Below, piece after piece: positions 1-6,385 of a stretch of 6,594 nt of DNA. Position 1 is the stretch's first letter; each line of letters opens with the position of its first letter. Location of the stretch: positions 18,507-25,100 of the forward strand of contig QBMP01000026.1 of assembly GCA_003242115.1 (NCBI GenBank), given 5' to 3'. The position numbers and the translations under genes were made by a program. The notes under the pieces were generated by a model. The model searched no databases, was not told the origin of the DNA, and was given only the letters and a program-made list of their open reading frames with translations. This DNA comes from Phormidesmis priestleyi (GTDB lineage Bacteria > Cyanobacteriota > Cyanobacteriia > Phormidesmidales > Phormidesmidaceae).

Positions 1-88
1 TCACGGGACAATTGTCAGGCCAGATAATTAAGGCCATCGGCGAACTTTGCTACCGACTGCGGTAATCCCTACTGATGCCTACTTAGAA

Positions 89-96
89 GCGATCGC
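89..96. repeat. HIP1 octamer GCGATCGC, first of at least eight copies
   Basis: This palindrome is the highly iterated palindrome of cyanobacteria. Further copies lie at 224-231, 660-667, 931-938, 1315-1322, 1519-1526, 4194-4201 and 5264-5271. Seven of the eight are inside genes, including two in ahcY. The density is the main taxonomic signal of the window. Confidence 0.9.
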
Positions 97-158
97 TGGT
101 TTTTGATATCCTGTTGGCGTTGAAATAGAGCCGATGATTGCTATCGGTTCACCAGCGG

Positions 159-164
159 CAGGAG
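159..164 (+). promoter_or_regulatory. Ribosome binding site supporting the panB start at 176
   Basis: CAGGAG lies about 11 bases before the ATG at 176. The alternative ATG at 134 lacks a comparable site. It is the main sequence reason for choosing the shorter PanB. Confidence 0.5.
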
Positions 165-175
165 CTAGAAAATCT

Positions 176-958
176 ATGATCGTCAATGTGCATCAGTTTG
201 CGCAGTGGAAGCAGGAAGGCAGGGCGATCGCGGTGCTCACAGCTTGGGACTATGTATCGGCGCAGATGATCGATGCGGCTGGCGTAGATATCGTGCTGGT
301 CGGTGATTCGATGGCGATGACGATCATGGGCCATGAAACGACGCTGCCGCTGACGCTCGATGAAATGATTCACCATACCAAGATGGTGCGCAGAGCGATT
401 CAAAAGACTTTAGTCGTGGCGGATCTGCCCTTTTTTAGCTATCAGGTCAGCCAATCGGCGGCGATGCTAGCCGCTGGTCGCATTCTTAAAGAAACCGGCG
501 CTCAGGCGGTGAAGATGGAAGGCGGCTATGGGGCAATGGTCGAGACGATTGCAGCGGTTGTAGAAGCGGGCATTCCGGTGATGGGACATGTAGGCTTAAC
601 GCCGCAGTCAGTGTATAAATTTGGCAGCTTTCGGCAGCAAGGGACATCTGCCGCCGCAGGCGATCGCATTCTCAACGAAGCCTTAGATCTTCAGCAGGCA
701 GGCGTTTTTGCAATTGTGCTCGAACATATTCCCAGTACTCTGGCCCAAAAAATCACCCAAGCCTTAACGATTCCGACCATTGGCATTGGCGCTGGGCCGG
801 ACTGCGATGGGCAGGTGTTGGTGACTTCTGATCTGCTGGGCCTGTCAGACTGGCAGCCGCCGTTTGCGAAGCCTTATGTGAACCTAAGAGCGCAAGGAAT
901 TGAGGCAGTCAAAGCGTTTTGTGAGGATGTGCGATCGCGCCAATTCAACCCCGGCTAG
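176..958 (+). CDS. panB: 3-methyl-2-oxobutanoate hydroxymethyltransferase (ketopantoate hydroxymethyltransferase)
   Basis: PanB transfers a hydroxymethyl group from 5,10-methylene-tetrahydrofolate to 2-oxoisovalerate, giving ketopantoate, the first committed step of pantothenate and coenzyme A synthesis in the cytoplasm. The protein is full length (260 residues from this start; family about 260-265) and collinear with cyanobacterial PanB. Numbered from this start, the metal-binding acids are D44 (VGDS), D83 (VADLPF) and E115 (KMEGG), and the catalytic base is E183 (VLEHIP). The motifs GHVGLTPQS and PTIGIGAG are also intact. An in-frame ATG at 134 would add 14 residues. I prefer 176 because CAGGAG lies at 159-164, and because the residues before QWKQEGR then match the usual family N-terminus. 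The ATG at 134 has only a weak purine run upstream. An in-frame TGA at 104-106 excludes a longer start. No pathway partner (panC, panD) is visible in the window. Confidence 0.96.
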   Translation: MIVNVHQFAQWKQEGRAIAVLTAWDYVSAQMIDAAGVDIVLVGDSMAMTIMGHETTLPLTLDEMIHHTKMVRRAIQKTLVVADLPFFSYQVSQSAAMLAAGRILKETGAQAVKMEGGYGAMVETIAAVVEAGIPVMGHVGLTPQSVYKFGSFRQQGTSAAAGDRILNEALDLQQAGVFAIVLEHIPSTLAQKITQALTIPTIGIGAGPDCDGQVLVTSDLLGLSDWQPPFAKPYVNLRAQGIEAVKAFCEDVRSRQFNPG

Positions 959-1022
959 AGCGCTTGATTCAATGGCATCAATACATATATATCGGTGAGA
1001 TGCATGGCCTAGCGGGGGTTTT
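947..1022 (+). terminator. Possible panB terminator: long inverted repeat with a T4 tail
   Basis: Arm 947-958 (AACCCCGGCTAG, which includes the panB stop codon) pairs with 1009-1020 (CTAGCGGGGGTT) at 11 of 12 positions, the mismatch being 953/1014. T1019-T1022 closes the structure. The 50-base loop contains a small inner stem, GCATC at 975-979 with GATGC at 999-1003. The loop is long for a classical intrinsic terminator and the T run is short, so the role is an inference. It could equally be an RNA structure that protects the panB 3' end. Confidence 0.35.
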
Positions 1023-1060
1023 CGGGTGTCTGTCATTGTTTTTGAAGGTAAGCTAGGCAC

Positions 1061-1066
1061 TATAGA
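1061..1066 (+). promoter_or_regulatory. Candidate -10 element for ahcY
   Basis: TATAGA lies in the gap before ahcY. The best -35 candidate, TTGTTT at 1036-1041, is 19 bases upstream, longer than ideal. If it is used, transcription would start inside the AGATTGAGGG repeat array and leave a leader of about 140 bases. No other promoter in the gap looks better. This is a weak call. Confidence 0.25.
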
Positions 1067-1102
1067 TTGAGGGAGATTGAGGGAGATTGAGGAGATTGAG
1101 GG
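1064..1102 (+). repeat. Four tandem copies of AGATTGAGGG
   Basis: Units begin at 1064, 1074, 1084 and 1093. The third unit has lost one G and is 9 bases long. The array lies in the ahcY leader region and overlaps the candidate -10. It is purine-rich on the + strand. It has no coding potential in context. Confidence 0.85.
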
Positions 1103-1156
1103 CAAGGTTAGCGTTCTAATCGCCACCCTACATAGCCACTCAAGTCGTTAAATCCG

Positions 1157-1186
1157 TTCAATCCACAGACCATTCAATCCACAGAC
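1157..1186 (+). repeat. Direct repeat of TTCAATCCACAGAC, two copies, upstream of ahcY
   Basis: Identical 14-base copies lie at 1157-1170 and 1173-1186, a period of 16, ending 26 bases before the ahcY ATG. They could be a slippage duplication or a pair of protein sites. Nothing else in the sequence separates these options. Confidence 0.8.
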
Positions 1187-1212
1187 AAAGAGACTCCACT
1201 AAAGAAGGCATT

Positions 1213-2637
1213 ATGATTGCAACCGGCACTCGCATCCCAGATACCGCTCCTACCGGCAAGTTAGATTACAAAGTCGCTGATATCGCCTTGGCCGATTGGG
1301 GCCGTAAGGAAATTGCGATCGCTGAAGGCGAAATGCCCGCCCTGATGACGATTCGAGCCAAGTACCGTGACAGCAAGCCCCTAGCCAATGCCAAGATCAT
1401 CGGCTGCATCCACATGACCATTCAAACAGCGGTTTTAATCGAAACCCTGTGTGAGCTAGGCGCTGAAGTGCGCTGGTCTTCGTGCAATATTTTCTCAACT
1501 CAAGACCATGCGGCAGCCGCGATCGCAGCCACTGGCATCCCCGTCTTTGCCTGGAAAGGCGAAACCGAAGAAGAATACATCTGGTGTCTGGAGCAAACCT
1601 GCTACGACGCCAGCAGTTCAGAAGGCAGCAAACTCTGGGATGCCAACATGATTTTGGACGATGGCGGCGATCTGACCGGCCACATCCACGAAAAGTATCC
1701 TCAAATGCTAGAGCGCATCCACGGTGTCACCGAAGAAACCACCACCGGCGTTCATCGTCTGTTTGAAATGTTGGAAAAAGGCCAGCTCAAAATTCCGGCC
1801 ATCAACGTCAACGACGCCGTTACTAAAACCAAAAACGACAACAAATATGGCTGCCGTCACAGCCTCAATGACGCCATCAAACGCGGCACCGACCACCTCC
1901 TTTCCGGCAAAAAAGCGCTCGTCATCGGCTACGGCGATGTCGGCAAAGGCTCAGTCGCTTCGCTTCGCCAAGAGGGCATGATTGTCAAAGTCGCTGAAGT
2001 TGACCCCATCTGCGCAATGCAAGCCTGCATGGACGGCTTTGAAGTCGTTTCGCCTTACCTCAATGGCAAAAACGACGGCACCGTCGATTGTCTCGATCTC
2101 AATCTGTTGGCCAAAACCGATCTTGTCGTCACCGCTACCGGCAACTACAACGTCTGCGACAAGAACATCCTTGCCAACCTCAAACGCGGCGCAGTTGTGT
2201 GCAACATCGGCCACTTTGACAACGAAATTGACACGGCCTTCATGCGCAAAGAATGGCACTGGGAAGAAGTCAAGCCACAGGTGCATCAGGTCTATCGCAG
2301 CGAAGATCCGCAAGACTTTTTGATTCTGCTTTCAGAGGGTCGCTTGGTCAACCTCGGTAACGCCACTGGCCACCCTTCTCGGATTATGGACGGCTCCTTT
2401 GCAAACCAAGTATTAGCCCAAATCTTCCTATACGAGAAAAAGTTTGCTGACTTGCCCGCCGATCAAAAAGCCGCTGCGATTACCGTCGAGATCTTGCCCA
2501 AAAAACTCGATGAAGAAGTCGCCCGTTACATGGTCGAAGGATTTGGCGGTGTCATCACTGAGCTGAGCCCCGCTCAAGCTGACTACATCCACGTTGCGAT
2601 AGAAGGCCCTTATAAAGGTGAAACCTACAAGTACTAG
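1213..2637 (+). CDS. ahcY: S-adenosylhomocysteine hydrolase (adenosylhomocysteinase), gammaproteobacterial-like form
   Basis: AhcY splits S-adenosylhomocysteine into adenosine and homocysteine in the cytoplasm, using tightly bound NAD. This removes the product inhibitor of methyltransferases and feeds the methyl cycle. The 474-residue protein is complete. H67 (CIHMT), the D149-D150 pair (ILDDGGD), E175 (EETTTG), K205 and D209-N210 form the substrate site. GYGDVGKG at 239-246 is the NAD-binding glycine loop. H334 (NIGHFD) and H387 (GHPSR) flank the active site. K468 and Y472 in the tail [10 protein letters not shown] reach the NAD of the partner subunit in this class. AAGAAGG at 1202-1208 is a modest ribosome site. 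The middle and C-terminal parts, for example [20 protein letters not shown] and EEVKPQVHQ, match my memory of the Pseudomonas enzyme. The short enzyme I associate with Synechocystis and Nostoc ends in SWTSGT. Codons favour C at third positions, and two HIP1 sites suggest long residence in the host. Confidence 0.97.
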   Translation: MIATGTRIPDTAPTGKLDYKVADIALADWGRKEIAIAEGEMPALMTIRAKYRDSKPLANAKIIGCIHMTIQTAVLIETLCELGAEVRWSSCNIFSTQDHAAAAIAATGIPVFAWKGETEEEYIWCLEQTCYDASSSEGSKLWDANMILDDGGDLTGHIHEKYPQMLERIHGVTEETTTGVHRLFEMLEKGQLKIPAINVNDAVTKTKNDNKYGCRHSLNDAIKRGTDHLLSGKKALVIGYGDVGKGSVASLRQEGMIVKVAEVDPICAMQACMDGFEVVSPYLNGKNDGTVDCLDLNLLAKTDLVVTATGNYNVCDKNILANLKRGAVVCNIGHFDNEIDTAFMRKEWHWEEVKPQVHQVYRSEDPQDFLILLSEGRLVNLGNATGHPSRIMDGSFANQVLAQIFLYEKKFADLPADQKAAAITVEILPKKLDEEVARYMVEGFGGVITELSPAQADYIHVAIEGPYKGETYKY

Positions 2638-2691
2638 CTATTTGCAGGTCATTCTCAGGCTGATTTAGATAGCCCAGTTTAAATTATCCAG

Positions 2692-2727
2692 AAATACCGG
2701 AGGTGCCGCAAGGTGTCTCCGGTATTT
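2692..2727 (+). terminator. Strong hairpin with GCAA tetraloop after ahcY
   Basis: AAATACCGGAG at 2692-2702 pairs perfectly with CTCCGGTATTT at 2717-2727. The helix continues through three G-U pairs (2703/2716, 2704/2715, 2705/2714) and two C-G pairs to the loop GCAA at 2708-2711, giving a 16-pair stem closed by a GNRA tetraloop. It begins 55 bases after the ahcY stop. In a - strand transcript the three G-U pairs would become C/A mismatches, so the structure favours RNA read in the ahcY direction. Only three T residues end the 3' arm and no T run follows. It may therefore be a terminator or a 3'-end stabilising hairpin. Confidence 0.65.
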
Positions 2728-2811
2728 GATGAATGCTTTATTGGTATTTGATTTAACTGTGAAGGCATCCTTCCACTCATAGACACTGAGACTCGCAGAC
2801 AGTAATCTGGT

Positions 2812-2829
2812 TTGAACTTGAACTTGAAC
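2812..2829 (+). repeat. Three tandem TTGAAC hexamers
   Basis: Perfect units start at 2812, 2818 and 2824, followed by a degenerate continuation (TGGACTTGAATT) to 2841. The tract lies about 40 bases upstream of the membrane protein gene, where a promoter or leader would be. TTG-containing units could mimic -35 elements, but no convincing -10 follows. Confidence 0.7.
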
Positions 2830-2869
2830 TGGACTTGAATTCTGACGGCAGAGCGTCATCAGAAAACCC

Positions 2870-4678
2870 ATGCAAAATCCTCAGCCTGCTAGTCGCTCAA
2901 AGCCGCTCTTGAATTCAATTGACAAACGCTCAACCTATCTTTCTAGCCTAATAGAACTAGGCATCGTTGTTTTTTTGCTCCTAACTACCGTAGCCATTAA
3001 CCTGCGAATGATTCGCTACGGATTAAACGGCTTAGGCGACTCTCGCTGGCATCTGACTTGGCTACAGCACTTTTCTAAACAGTTTTTTGAGGGCATTTGG
3101 TATCCGCGCTGGCTGGCTGGCACCAATTTAGGCTACGGCAGCCCTACGTTTGTGTTTTATCCGCCGCTGGTTTACTACCTTGGGGTAGGGCTAAAGGCAC
3201 TGGGCCTCACCTTTGAACAAGCGGTAAATGCCTTATTTTCGGGCGCTGTTTTTCTCTCTGGGGTGAGCTTTTATCAGTTTGGAAAGCCTCACTGGGGGCG
3301 CTTTCCAGCGTTCGTAGGCGCATTGGCCTATATGCTCAGCCCTGGAGTTACCTATCTCATTAATGGCGGCGCTTTAGCATGGCTATATTCCTTAATTTGG
3401 CCGCCCTTGCTGCTGCTATTGACCCATCGAGCAGTGAATAGCGCTAGGGCATGCATTGGGCTCAGCATGGTTTGGGCGCTGGCAGCAGTGACCCATTTGC
3501 CGAGTTTTTTAATAGCCGCCGTCGGCTGGACGATCTATACCCTAGTGCTGCTGTGGGCTCACCCTTGGCGCGTGAAGCTGCGAATTTTGCTGTGCGCACC
3601 ATTGGGCTGGGGTTTAGCGGCTTTGTTTTTGGTACCAGCAGTGCTAGAGCAGCGCTATATCAATATTGACTATATGCTGGCCTCACAAGCGGGCTTTAAA
3701 ACTTCGCTCGCTAATTTAGTTGAACTAGCAAAAGCAGGCGTGGGCGATATTATCGTGCGGCAGTGGCTGGCTTATATTGCGTTTGCAGGGATTGCATTTG
3801 TAGGGTTTGAACGGCGGCCTGCTCAGCAACGAATGACGGTGATTTTGCTGGCAACCGTGGCGGGCTTAGTATTTTTGATGAGTGATTGGTCGTGGCTGTT
3901 TTGGCAGCTGAATCCGGTGCTGCAAAAAATTGAGTCGGCGGTGCGCTTGGCCCAACTGCAATATTTAGTCGGTGCGGCTCTATGCGCCTTGGCGGTGCTG
4001 TCACTACACAATTATCCTGGGCCGCTTAAGCGCTTTTCTCAACTGCTTTTGCTGACAGTGATTGGGGCCATTTTACTGAGCAACTTTAGCTTTGGCTATC
4101 AGATGGCGCGCAAAAGCCCAACGCTGTACAGCGGCGGTAATGGGGTGGTGGTGAATCGGCCTTGGCTAGAGCAAATCATGAATGATCCGTATAGCGATCG
4201 CCTAATCGATGTCCCCGAATACCGCCCTCGGCTGACGACTGAAAAGGTGGACAACGCTGATTACGTCAAAGAAACCTATACTCCAGAAGGCTTTCCAGAA
4301 GTAAAAACAACGGTATCGGGGCTATTACCAACGCCTCAGCCCAGTCAGCCCAAGCTTGAGCTAATTCAAGGCAGCGGTGAAACCAAAGTGATTGACTGGA
4401 GCAGCTATCACAGGCAGTTGACACTGAGCGCCCAAACCCCGGTAACTGCGCTGCTGAGAATTTATGCCTATCCGGGCTGGCAGCTCTACGCCAATGGAGA
4501 ACACATCACCACTCAAACTGCCTTTGATGGCCGGATTCAGTTCACAGTAGCGCCCGGAGACTACAAAATCGATGCTTTTTATCAAAAAACATTCGCTTTT
4601 AAGCTTGGGCTTGCTATTTCGGCGGTAAGCGGCTTAGTCTGGTTGGCGCTGAGCTATTACTGGTTTACGCTTTCTTAA
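2870..4678 (+). CDS. Polytopic membrane protein with PTPS-related (GT-C-like) domain
   Basis: The protein has 602 residues. A first membrane helix (about 27-45) is followed by an extracytoplasmic loop with GDSRWHLTW (56-64) and a conserved stretch, WYPRW at 77-81 to GYGSPTFVFYPPL at 88-100. This loop is typical of the PTPS-related membrane family (Pfam PF10131), whose name refers to pyruvoyl-tetrahydropterin synthase but whose architecture resembles GT-C glycosyltransferases. D57 is in the position of the first-loop acidic residue of GT-C enzymes. About ten more helices follow to residue 406. A soluble, probably periplasmic beta-rich part (about 410-575, with YPGWQLYANGE at 534-544 and VAPGDY at 560-565) resembles the tail of YfhO-type proteins, and a last helix spans 576-597. 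A role in transferring sugars from a lipid carrier to envelope glycans is an inference. An in-frame TGA at 2843-2845 fixes the start. No Shine-Dalgarno sequence is visible. ExoD-family gene follows after 117 bases. Confidence 0.85.
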   Translation: MQNPQPASRSKPLLNSIDKRSTYLSSLIELGIVVFLLLTTVAINLRMIRYGLNGLGDSRWHLTWLQHFSKQFFEGIWYPRWLAGTNLGYGSPTFVFYPPLVYYLGVGLKALGLTFEQAVNALFSGAVFLSGVSFYQFGKPHWGRFPAFVGALAYMLSPGVTYLINGGALAWLYSLIWPPLLLLLTHRAVNSARACIGLSMVWALAAVTHLPSFLIAAVGWTIYTLVLLWAHPWRVKLRILLCAPLGWGLAALFLVPAVLEQRYINIDYMLASQAGFKTSLANLVELAKAGVGDIIVRQWLAYIAFAGIAFVGFERRPAQQRMTVILLATVAGLVFLMSDWSWLFWQLNPVLQKIESAVRLAQLQYLVGAALCALAVLSLHNYPGPLKRFSQLLLLTVIGAILLSNFSFGYQMARKSPTLYSGGNGVVVNRPWLEQIMNDPYSDRLIDVPEYRPRLTTEKVDNADYVKETYTPEGFPEVKTTVSGLLPTPQPSQPKLELIQGSGETKVIDWSSYHRQLTLSAQTPVTALLRIYAYPGWQLYANGEHITTQTAFDGRIQFTVAPGDYKIDAFYQKTFAFKLGLAISAVSGLVWLALSYYWFTLS

Positions 4679-4760
4679 GGTCTTTCGCTATGTGTGTATT
4701 TCTTGAAGGCTTTCTCATCTGCCGCTGATTCGTTCAGAAATATTCAGACTGTTGATATAT

Positions 4761-4769
4761 TGCTATAGA
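4761..4769 (+). promoter_or_regulatory. Candidate extended -10 promoter for the exoD-family gene
   Basis: TGCTATAGA carries the extended -10 dinucleotide TG one base before TATAGA, 26 bases before the ATG at 4796. A weak -35 candidate, TATTCA at 4741-4746, is 17 bases upstream. It would give the gene its own start and a leader of roughly 20 bases. It is inferred from sequence pattern only. Confidence 0.35.
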
Positions 4770-4795
4770 TTTAATTTTGTATTGAGTTCCTTTGT

Positions 4796-5509
4796 ATGGC
4801 CAAGCTATCGGTAGAGCTACAGCGATATTTTTTGAGTGATGGCGCGCCGAGTGCCGACCAGAATTCTTTGTCTATCCCCTTGCACGATGCACTACAGGAG
4901 CCTTCAAACGAAGCTATCAGCACCAAAAAAGAAGTGACGCTCAACGAAATTTTAGAAATTGCTGGCGAGCGTACCTTTGGCTTTTTGTTTGTGCTGCTGT
5001 CGCTGCCCTCAGCCTTACCGATTCCGGCTCCTGGGTACTCTACCCCCTTTGGCATTGTGATGTTTTTGCTAGCGGTGCAGCTGATAGTCGGTGCGGAGCA
5101 GCCTTGGCTACCTGAAAAATTTCGACGACAGGGCTTTGAGCGCACGACGGTTCAAGGATTTATTCGTAAAGGATTGCCGTGGCTTCAGCGCATTGAAACG
5201 ATTGCTCGGCCTCGGCTAACTTCGGTATGTACGAGCAGGACTGGGCGACTGGTGATTGGAATGGCGATCGCTCTCATGTCTATCTCCATGATGATCCCTA
5301 TCCCACTCACCAATACCCTGCCTGCCATCGGCATTTTTGTCACCGGCTTTGGCCTCCTCGATGATGACGGTGCCATTAGCCTGGCGGGCATCACCATCTG
5401 CACCCTAGCGCTGGCGACCACCACCACCGTGCTGTATCTCGTCCTACGTTTAGGCGTAGCCGGTATGGAGCAAGCGGTAGAAGCCGCCAAAAACTGGGTG
5501 AAGCCTTAG
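4796..5509 (+). CDS. exoD: ExoD-family exopolysaccharide synthesis-associated membrane protein
   Basis: The 237-residue protein is full length for the ExoD family (PF06055), integral membrane proteins first linked to exopolysaccharide production in rhizobia; the biochemical activity is not established. A hydrophilic N-terminus of about 46 residues precedes VTLNEILEIAGERTFGF. Two related Pro/Gly-rich membrane motifs follow: SLPSALPIPAPGYSTPFG (69-86) and MIPIPLTNTLPAIGIFVTG (166-184), the second running into FGLLDDDG (185-192). A basic cytoplasmic stretch (about 107-151) separates the halves, and helices cover about 60-76, 84-100, 152-170, 172-188 and 195-218. The start is fixed by an in-frame TAA at 4772-4774 with no other start codon between. 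There is no clear Shine-Dalgarno sequence. The upstream PTPS-related membrane gene, also likely to act on envelope glycans, is on the same strand, but the 117-base gap and a possible own promoter argue against strict co-transcription. Confidence 0.92.
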   Translation: MAKLSVELQRYFLSDGAPSADQNSLSIPLHDALQEPSNEAISTKKEVTLNEILEIAGERTFGFLFVLLSLPSALPIPAPGYSTPFGIVMFLLAVQLIVGAEQPWLPEKFRRQGFERTTVQGFIRKGLPWLQRIETIARPRLTSVCTSRTGRLVIGMAIALMSISMMIPIPLTNTLPAIGIFVTGFGLLDDDGAISLAGITICTLALATTTTVLYLVLRLGVAGMEQAVEAAKNWVKP

Positions 5510-5527
5510 TCAGCGGACTTGCAACCG

Positions 5528-5555
5528 AGACATAGTTTGCCAGACATAGTTAGCC
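5528..5555. repeat. Tandem 14-base repeat between convergent genes
   Basis: AGACATAGTTTGCC (5528-5541) is followed directly by AGACATAGTTAGCC (5542-5555), differing at one base, and then by a partial AGAC. It fills half of the 54-base gap between the exoD-family gene and the convergent secreted-protein gene. No intrinsic terminator is visible for either gene in this gap. Confidence 0.8.
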
Positions 5556-5563
5556 AGACCGGG

Positions 5564-6136
5564 CTACCAAGAATAATCCAGCCGACCCGCCATAACTTGA
5601 TCGTTGCTTTCTACTTCAAACAGGCAGGTCACAGCATGGGGCTCAGTCGCCACATCGGTGAGGCAATAGCCCGTATCCGAAGGATAGAGGTACTCAACAT
5701 CTGAAAGGTTAGCGGCGTTGCCATCAGCATCTAGCGGCACAATTTTGACGCCGAGAATAGAAAAACCATAGAGGCCGCTGTCGGGATCAAATTCAGGTTC
5801 GCTTTCGGTAATAACTTTGTAGTATCGGTCTTCAGTGAGGTTGAGAAAGTTGAAGTTTTTGCTGTCGCCATCGTCTGTGCCAATCACGGCCTCACAGTTC
5901 ATAACCGGCGCTCCAACATTGTCTAAAACGTCAGTGGTAAACGCTTCTGCTTGATCAATCGAAACGTTCGCAACTTGCAGGCTGCAATTCGATGGCTCAC
6001 TATCAGCCATAAACTCAATGACGCTTTGCTGAATGTTTTGGGGTTTGCCTTGAGCAAAAGCGGTAGAGGCAAATGCTAAAAGCGCGGAAACCATCAGGCC
6101 AGTAGCTGCGAGTAGAGCCGGAAATTTAATTATCAT
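5564..6136 (-). CDS. Secreted acidic hypothetical protein with four cysteines
   Basis: I do not recognise a family. The 190-residue product starts with a clear Sec signal peptide: MIIKFP, a hydrophobic core to about residue 22, and the site AFA|Q at 28/29. Export beyond the cytoplasmic membrane is therefore expected. The mature part is very acidic, with about 29 Asp/Glu against 6 Lys/Arg, and has exactly four cysteines (C51, C81, C158, C171), enough for two disulfides. Short Asp-rich turns, DDGD (88-91), DPDSG (117-121) and DADGN (136-140), look like possible calcium loops, but no complete EF-hand is present: position 12 of the last one is Val, with Glu one residue later. The start gives an intact signal peptide; AGAAG sits very close to the ATG. 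The gene converges with the exoD-family gene and lies 249 bases downstream of a SpoIID-domain gene on the same strand. Confidence 0.8.
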   Translation of the reverse strand: MIIKFPALLAATGLMVSALLAFASTAFAQGKPQNIQQSVIEFMADSEPSNCSLQVANVSIDQAEAFTTDVLDNVGAPVMNCEAVIGTDDGDSKNFNFLNLTEDRYYKVITESEPEFDPDSGLYGFSILGVKIVPLDADGNAANLSDVEYLYPSDTGYCLTDVATEPHAVTCLFEVESNDQVMAGRLDYSW

Positions 6137-6276
6137 GACTTCTAATTGTTTTAGGAGTGAGCTTGTCTATCTAAAATCTATCTCAAGTGATCTTTGGCGA
6201 TGCGTGTGTTAAGTCATACACCGCTAAAAGCATCAATTCTTGAAAATTTTGGAAAAACAATTGCGCCGCCGTCAAT

Positions 6277-6316
6277 AAGTCAGCACAGTAAAAGTCAGCA
6301 CAGTAAGTCAGCGCAG
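6277..6316. repeat. Short direct repeats AAGTCAGCACAGTAA in the gap between the two - strand genes
   Basis: AAGTCAGCACAGTAA occurs at 6277-6291 and again at 6292-6306, and a related partial copy, AAGTCAGCGCAG, lies at 6305-6316. The 249-base gap 6137-6385 that holds them contains no convincing gene, RNA or terminator. A weak inverted repeat (ATCTCA at 6355-6360, TGAGAT at 6375-6380) sits just past the SpoIID stop codon. Confidence 0.75.
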
Positions 6317-6385
6317 CCGAAAGTAGGGGAAGCTCATCTACGCCCGACTAGCCCATCTCATCAAGCACGACTGTTGAGATCAGGA

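Noticed and set aside
1..37. A - strand ATG at 37-35 with a frame open to the left edge, a possible divergent gene
   Set aside because: Only 12 codons are visible, with no clear ribosome site and no recognisable sequence.
3..65. An open + strand frame from the left edge, ending at TAA 63-65, which could be the tail of an upstream gene
   Set aside because: Only 20 residues are visible (ending IGELCYRLR) and they match nothing I know. Another + frame also runs open from the edge to 30, so the choice is arbitrary.
1064..1102. A CRISPR array
   Set aside because: The units are 9-10 bases, directly adjacent, without spacers, and no cas gene is present.
1021..1212. SAH riboswitch upstream of ahcY
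   Set aside because: The leader lacks the conserved core and pairing I would expect, and it is dominated by tandem repeats.
2841..2863. A hairpin around the start of the PTPS-related gene (TCTG..CAGA with ACG/CGT)
   Set aside because: The stem is short and needs a three-base bulge, so it is not distinguishable from chance.
4771..5145. A long - strand frame antisense to the exoD-family gene
   Set aside because: It is a shadow of the real gene in the opposite frame. The ExoD family match is clear and the antisense protein is compositionally unlike a real one.
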